Assembly: GCA_913030605.1 (NCBI GenBank)
Contig: CAJWEZ010000005.1
Location: 30,945-94,944 of the forward strand
Origin: an uncultured Spirochaeta sp.
GTDB lineage: Bacteria; Spirochaetota; Spirochaetia; DSM-27196; Alkalispirochaetaceae
Direction: 5' to 3'
Length of the DNA: 64,000 nt
This document shows, piece after piece, positions 60,207 through 64,000 of the stretch. The notes below the pieces were generated by a model that was not told where the DNA came from, ran no database searches, and saw nothing but the letters and a program-made list of their open reading frames with translations. Numbering within the stretch: position 1 is the first letter of the stretch; each line of letters starts with the position of its first letter. Position numbers and translations under genes: made by a program.

Positions 60207-61433
60207 ATGATTCACGTTCTCGTTGCCGATGCGCTTCCGGAATCGTCACGAACCGCGATCGCCGAACTCGGATGCAGCGTCCATTTTGAACCCGGCGCCA
60301 CCGCCGACGATCTGCCGGCGCTCCTGCGCGAGACCGGCGCATCCGTCCTCGTGGTGCGATCCACCAAGGTCACGGCGACGGCGATCGAATCCGCGACGCG
60401 GCTGGAACTGGTGATCCGGGCCGGCGCCGGTGTCAACACGATCGACCTCGATGCCGCATCCGCCCACGCCGTGCGCGTGGCAAACTGCCCGGGCACCAAC
60501 GCGGCGGCGGTGGCCGAGCTCGCAATCGGACTCCTCATCGCCCTCGACCGTCGCATTCCGGACAACGTGGTCGATCTCCGCGCCGGTCGCTGGGACAAGA
60601 AGGGCTACAGTCGGGCCCGCGGCCTCGCGGGGCGGACTCTCGGCGTGGTCGGTACCGGTTCCATCGGCCGGGCGGTGATCCGGCGGGCACAGGCCCTCGG
60701 TATGCACGTGGTGGCGTGGAGCCGCTCCCTGGACGATCGACGGGCGGCCGAACTCGGTGTTGTCCGAAAGGCCGACGTCGTGGATCTGGCGCGGGACAGT
60801 GACGCGGTCAGTGTGCACGTTGCCGCGGCGGCTGAGACCCGCGGACTCCTGGACGCCGCCTTTTTCGACGCCCTCCCCGAGGGGGCACTGTTCATCAACA
60901 CCGCTCGGGCGGAGGTTGTGGACGACAGCGCCATGCGTGCGGCGGTCCGCGACCGTGGACTGCGCGTTGCCCTGGATGTCTTCGCCGGCGAACCCGCCGG
61001 CGGGAGCGGTGAGGTGGACACGGCGCTGTTTTCGGATCCCGGCATCTACGGCACGCACCACATCGGTGCCTCCACGGAACAGGCGCAGCAGGCCGTTGCC
61101 GAGGCCACCGTGGAGCGGGTTCGAGCCTTTGTGGAGGGTACGCCGGTGCCCTCCCTGGTGAATATGGACGATGCCTCGGAACGGGTCCCCGCGGGGCACA
61201 CGGTGGCGACGCTCGAGATCCGGCACCGCAACCGCGTCGGTGTGCTGGCACACGCCCTGACGGAGCTGGAGCGCGCCGGCATCAACGTTCGCAGCATGCA
61301 CAACGCGCTGTTCAACGGCGACGAGGGGGCGCTGGCCACGATTCAGGTGGAGCCGGTCCCGGACGGGGCGGTCACCGACGCGGTCACCCGTTCCCATGAG
61401 GACATACTGGCCGTTCGGGTGACGGCGTCGTAA
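60207..61433 (+). CDS. D-isomer-specific 2-hydroxyacid dehydrogenase with ACT domain (SerA-like paralogue)
   Basis: A 408-residue NAD-dependent dehydrogenase of the phosphoglycerate-dehydrogenase family. GAGVNTIDLDAASAHAV lies near residue 73, the NAD motif LGVVGTGSIGRAVIRRA near 147, and the Arg region GALFINTARAEVVDD near 225. The catalytic His is in GTHHIGASTEQAQQAV near 282, and a C-terminal ACT domain starts near 335 (EIRHRNRVGVLAHALTELE). It is a different subtype from the SerA at 43099-44280. It could be a second phosphoglycerate dehydrogenase or act on another 2-hydroxyacid such as erythronate 4-phosphate. The divergent Lrp gene suggests amino-acid control. Confidence 0.83.
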   Translation: MIHVLVADALPESSRTAIAELGCSVHFEPGATADDLPALLRETGASVLVVRSTKVTATAIESATRLELVIRAGAGVNTIDLDAASAHAVRVANCPGTNAAAVAELAIGLLIALDRRIPDNVVDLRAGRWDKKGYSRARGLAGRTLGVVGTGSIGRAVIRRAQALGMHVVAWSRSLDDRRAAELGVVRKADVVDLARDSDAVSVHVAAAAETRGLLDAAFFDALPEGALFINTARAEVVDDSAMRAAVRDRGLRVALDVFAGEPAGGSGEVDTALFSDPGIYGTHHIGASTEQAQQAVAEATVERVRAFVEGTPVPSLVNMDDASERVPAGHTVATLEIRHRNRVGVLAHALTELERAGINVRSMHNALFNGDEGALATIQVEPVPDGAVTDAVTRSHEDILAVRVTAS

Positions 61434-61494
61434 CGCGCACCACCCGCCGGCGACGGTCGCTCTCGACGTCGCGACGCGGTATATTTCGGGGACC

Positions 61495-62541
61495 ATGACA
61501 TCCACCCGGGACCCGGAATATCTCGAACGCCGCCTCTACCGGACGATTCTCCTCGCCGCGATCGGTCTTTCGATCGTGAGCATCGTCGGGAACGCCGTTG
61601 CCGGCTTCCCGGCCCGGGTCAGTCTCAAGTGGGGGCTCCTGGTGGTCGTCGCGGCGGTGGCGTACCGTGTGGACGTGCGGTTGCCGCGCCGCCGTCGCGG
61701 TACCGGCGCGTTCTATCTTTTCCTCATCCTGGTGTTCTTTCCCTTTGCGTTTGTCCAGTCCGGCGGGAGCGCCAACAACGGTATGGGCTACGCGTTCATC
61801 ATCCTGGTCACGGTGACCTACCTGTTCAAGGGAGTGCCGCGGGTGGTGATGAGTGCGCTCCTCACGGCGGTGTACCTTGCACTGCTGATTGTCGAGCACC
61901 GCGTTCCGGAGCTCGTCATGACCTACGCCGCCGAGTCCCAGTTCGTGGATCGCCTGGTGCAGGTGCCCCTGCAGTTTCTGGCTGTCTTCTGGATCGTTCG
62001 ACGGTTTTCCCGTGCCTACGACGACGCCGTAGGCGAACTCCGGGCCCAGTCGGTGACGGACTCGCTCACCGGACTGGCGAACCGGCGGCACCTGCAGGAG
62101 GTGCTGAACACGGAAGTGGCGCAGGCGACGCGCTACGGAACGCCGTTGACAGTAATGATCGCCGACATCGACCGCTTCAAGGACATCAACGACAGTTTCG
62201 GGCACCCCGCCGGCGACGCCGTTCTGGTGGATTTCGCGGCGCGAATCACGTCGCATACCCGGGCGGCGGACGTCGTCGGCCGCTGGGGCGGCGAGGAGTT
62301 CATGGTGATCTCGGCGGGCAGCACCGCCGCCGATGGCGCGCACCTTGCCGAGAAACTGCGGGCGGTCATCGGCACGACGCCGTTCGAGACCGTCGGTCAC
62401 GTGACCACCAGCTTCGGGGTGGCGGCGCTTCGGGAGGCGGAATCCGCCGAACGCTTTGTGGGGCGCGCCGACGAGGCGCTGTACCGGGCCAAGCAGTTCG
62501 GACGCAACCGCGTGGTCACCGCAGAGACCTCGGACGAGTAA
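61495..62541 (+). CDS. Membrane-bound diguanylate cyclase (GGDEF)
   Basis: A 348-residue protein with about six hydrophobic segments in residues 20-180, then a GGDEF domain. The substrate/metal motif DIDRFKDINDSFGHPAGDAV lies near residue 222 and the signature GGEEF in GRWGGEEFMVIS near 263. An RxxD inhibitory site may be present upstream but is not clear. It probably makes c-di-GMP in response to a membrane signal. TATATT lies 9 nt before the ATG, a possible leaderless promoter. It is unrelated in membrane topology to the GGDEF protein at 45655-46920. Confidence 0.88.
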   Translation: MTSTRDPEYLERRLYRTILLAAIGLSIVSIVGNAVAGFPARVSLKWGLLVVVAAVAYRVDVRLPRRRRGTGAFYLFLILVFFPFAFVQSGGSANNGMGYAFIILVTVTYLFKGVPRVVMSALLTAVYLALLIVEHRVPELVMTYAAESQFVDRLVQVPLQFLAVFWIVRRFSRAYDDAVGELRAQSVTDSLTGLANRRHLQEVLNTEVAQATRYGTPLTVMIADIDRFKDINDSFGHPAGDAVLVDFAARITSHTRAADVVGRWGGEEFMVISAGSTAADGAHLAEKLRAVIGTTPFETVGHVTTSFGVAALREAESAERFVGRADEALYRAKQFGRNRVVTAETSDE

Positions 62542-62624
62542 GCGGTCACGGCGGGGACGCAGCGCGGGGAGCGCGCGGCGGTGCAGCGCTTGCCACGCAG
62601 CGCCCTTCCGGGCACCCTCGTTCC

Positions 62625-63293
62625 ATGCTCGAGTCGATCGGAATCGTAGCCTTCGGACTCTCCGGTGTACTGGTTGCGCGCCGCCGCTGCCTGGACCTGT
62701 ACGGAACATTCGTGCTCGCGCTGGTGACCGCCCTCGGCGGCGGGGTCATCCGCGACCTGGTTCTGGGAATCGTCCCGCCGGCCAATCTCGTGTCGCCACG
62801 GCTGATTCTCCTTGCCGCTGCGCCGGCCCTGCTCGTCGCGATCCCCGGGGTGGACGCGCTGTCGCGCTCGCCGTGGATTCATCGCGTTCTGCCCCTCGCG
62901 CGAACGCTGCTCATCGCCGACGCGATCGGCCTGGCGGCCTTTACCGTCTCCGGCGTGATGATCGCCGAGGCCACGATCGGCGGTGCCGGAACGACCGCAC
63001 CGGCGACCCTCGCGGTGTTCGCGGGTGTGATCACCGCCACCGGCGGCGGCATGATCCGCGATCTGCTCGCCGGGGTGGTCCCGGCGGTGCTTCGGCGGGA
63101 GATCTACGCCGTCGCCAGTTTCCTCGGAGCGGTCGCGGTGGTGGCCGCGGAGCGTCTGGGCGCGACGGCACCGATCGGCGTGGGGACGGGGCTCTCGGTC
63201 ACCATGCTCGTCCGCCTCGGAAGTCACGTCCTGGACATTCATCTCCCCGCCGGTGCCGGCTGCGCCGACCGCGGTGACCGAGTCGACCGGTGA
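62625..63293 (+). CDS. TRIC/UPF0126-family membrane channel
   Basis: A 222-residue, seven-helix membrane protein of the UPF0126 (YadS/TRIC) family, related to trimeric intracellular cation channels. Two repeats are visible, each with the glycine-rich kink: LGGGVIRDLVLGIVPP near residue 38 and TGGGMIRDLLAGVVPAVLR near 145. It probably conducts K+ or another monovalent cation, or a small metabolite. ATG 62625 is chosen because the family begins there; the longer frame lies in sequence that overlaps the GGDEF gene. The next gene starts 55 nt downstream. Confidence 0.87.
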   Translation: MLESIGIVAFGLSGVLVARRRCLDLYGTFVLALVTALGGGVIRDLVLGIVPPANLVSPRLILLAAAPALLVAIPGVDALSRSPWIHRVLPLARTLLIADAIGLAAFTVSGVMIAEATIGGAGTTAPATLAVFAGVITATGGGMIRDLLAGVVPAVLRREIYAVASFLGAVAVVAAERLGATAPIGVGTGLSVTMLVRLGSHVLDIHLPAGAGCADRGDRVDR

Positions 63294-63348
63294 TGAGCCA
63301 TTTGCGGGGAAAACAGTCGTGAGCGGAGAAACCCGTGAGGATCGACCC

Positions 63349-63927
63349 ATGAGCGACGCGGCGTCGATCGTGGACCTTGACGAAACCGACGCCGACGGCC
63401 GCCGGCAGGCAGCGGAGGTGTTGTACGAGGCGTTCCGCGCCCTCGGAAACAGAACCTGGCCATCCGTCGCGGCGGCGGAGAAGGAGGTGTCGGACTGCCT
63501 GCAGCCGCCCCGTCTGTGCCGTGCCCTCGTCCTGAACGGCCGGGTGGTGGCGTGGGGCGGCCTCCGTCCGATGTACGGTACCGTCACCTGGGAACTCCAC
63601 CCGCTGGTGGTTCACCCCGACGCCCAGGGGCGGGGACTGGGCGGCCGTCTCCTGACCGATCTGGAGCACCGCGCCCGGCAGCGCGGGGCGACCGGCATCC
63701 TGCTGGGAAGCGACGATCAGACGGGCTCCACATCACTGTCCGCCGTGGACTTTTCCACGACTCCGGTGGGAGATGCCATCGCGGTGATCGCCTCGATACC
63801 CGGTCGGCCGCCACACCCCTGGCGGTTCTACGCGAGCCACGGGTATCGCATCGTGGGGGTCATCCCCGACGCCAACGGCCCCGGAGAACCGGACATTCTC
63901 ATGTGGAAGGGGCTCGGCGGGGGCTAA
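63349..63927 (+). CDS. AAC(6')-Ii-like GNAT acetyltransferase
   Basis: A 192-residue GNAT acetyltransferase. The acetyl-CoA core is WELHPLVVHPDAQGRGLGGR near residue 82. LGSDDQTGSTSLS, HPWRFYASHGYRIVGVIP and DANGPGEPDILMWK follow. This order and wording resembles the chromosomal aminoglycoside 6'-N-acetyltransferase AAC(6')-Ii of Enterococcus faecium, whose core has the same WELHPLVV, LGTDD, GY-IVGV-P-ANG and PDIWM blocks. Aminoglycoside acetylation is therefore possible, but the natural role may be different. ATG 63349 starts the family N-terminus; the longer frame runs back into the channel gene. Confidence 0.82.
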   Translation: MSDAASIVDLDETDADGRRQAAEVLYEAFRALGNRTWPSVAAAEKEVSDCLQPPRLCRALVLNGRVVAWGGLRPMYGTVTWELHPLVVHPDAQGRGLGGRLLTDLEHRARQRGATGILLGSDDQTGSTSLSAVDFSTTPVGDAIAVIASIPGRPPHPWRFYASHGYRIVGVIPDANGPGEPDILMWKGLGGG

Positions 63928-63934
63928 GCGGCTT

Positions 63935-63953
63935 GTATACAGAAGCACTGCTG
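63935..63953 (+). repeat. 19-nt intergenic repeat, weaker copy D
   Basis: GTATACAGAAGCACTGCTG shares the first half (GTATACAGNAG) with copies A-C but needs a one-base shift and one mismatch in the second half. It lies 7 nt after the acetyltransferase stop, near the window edge. Confidence 0.4.
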
Positions 63954-64000
63954 TCCGGTTAAGGCTCCGGCCTGGCGAAAAGGTCCGGTTGGAGGTCGGG

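Noticed and set aside
1..64000. tRNA, rRNA, insertion sequence or prophage genes
   Set aside because: None recognised on reading: no transposase, integrase or phage structural proteins among plausible genes, and no cloverleaf seen by eye. A tRNAscan run would be decisive for tRNAs.

Overview
The window looks like one contiguous stretch of a high-GC (roughly 65% by eye) bacterial chromosome, densely packed with short intergenic gaps and many 1-4 nt start/stop overlaps. No rRNA, tRNA, CRISPR array, integrase or transposase was seen. A free-living, fermentative or facultative member of the Spirochaetota (Spirochaetaceae-like) is my best guess. The evidence is the mature N-termini of the periplasmic binding proteins ('FANGAQE', 'FASGASEE' after the signal peptide), a cyclophilin-FKBP fusion, pyruvate formate-lyase with its activase, many ABC sugar/acid importers and several diguanylate-cyclase-type proteins. 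This is inference; no phylogenetic marker RNA is present.

Layout. 1-4.1 kb: end of an unidentified coiled-coil protein, then transketolase and xylulokinase (pentose use). 4.2-8.0 kb (minus): a membrane-anchored protein of unknown function, a histidine phosphatase and an RNase D-like exonuclease. 8.0-14.2 kb (minus): a cobalamin-riboswitch-controlled operon for vitamin B12 uptake, encoding an outer-membrane TonB-dependent receptor, TonB, a periplasmic binding protein, an FecCD-type permease and an ATPase. 14.4-18.5 kb: SGNH hydrolase, Gfo/Idh/MocA oxidoreductase, MATE exporter and a beta-barrel-like protein. 18.6-21.8 kb (minus): pflB-pflA. 21.9-27 kb: TPR proteins, Dps, a DHH phosphoesterase and a TraB-family membrane protein.

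27.0-38.2 kb (plus) is the most interesting block. It is a single apparent operon of 11 genes: a complete branched-chain-amino-acid-type (Liv) ABC importer, a KAS III-like protein, an SDR reductase, an acetyl-CoA hydrolase/CoA-transferase, a thiolase, a tandem-domain TetR regulator and a second KAS III-like protein. Both KAS III-like proteins keep the nucleophilic Cys but have lost part of the canonical triad. I read it as an uptake and CoA-dependent carbon-carbon bond (Claisen) pathway for an unidentified organic acid or ketone.

38.3-46.9 kb: RadA with an RGG-rich linker, a class III cyclase-like membrane protein, the dual immunophilin, SerA, an AvtA-like aminotransferase and a GGDEF protein. 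46.9-59.5 kb: a split L-rhamnose regulon (aldolase and isomerase; ABC importer, mutarotase and a second sugar isomerase), each half facing a divergent AraC-type regulator. A GNAT-nitrilase fusion lies between. 59.6-64 kb: an Lrp regulator divergent from a second SerA-like dehydrogenase, a GGDEF protein, a TRIC/UPF0126 channel and an AAC(6')-Ii-like acetyltransferase.

Two cross-cutting signals deserve attention. Many start codons lie only 6-10 nt downstream of a TANNNT hexamer, suggesting frequent leaderless transcripts. A 19-nt intergenic motif (GTATAYAGNAGNNTGTTGC) occurs three times, plus a weaker fourth copy.
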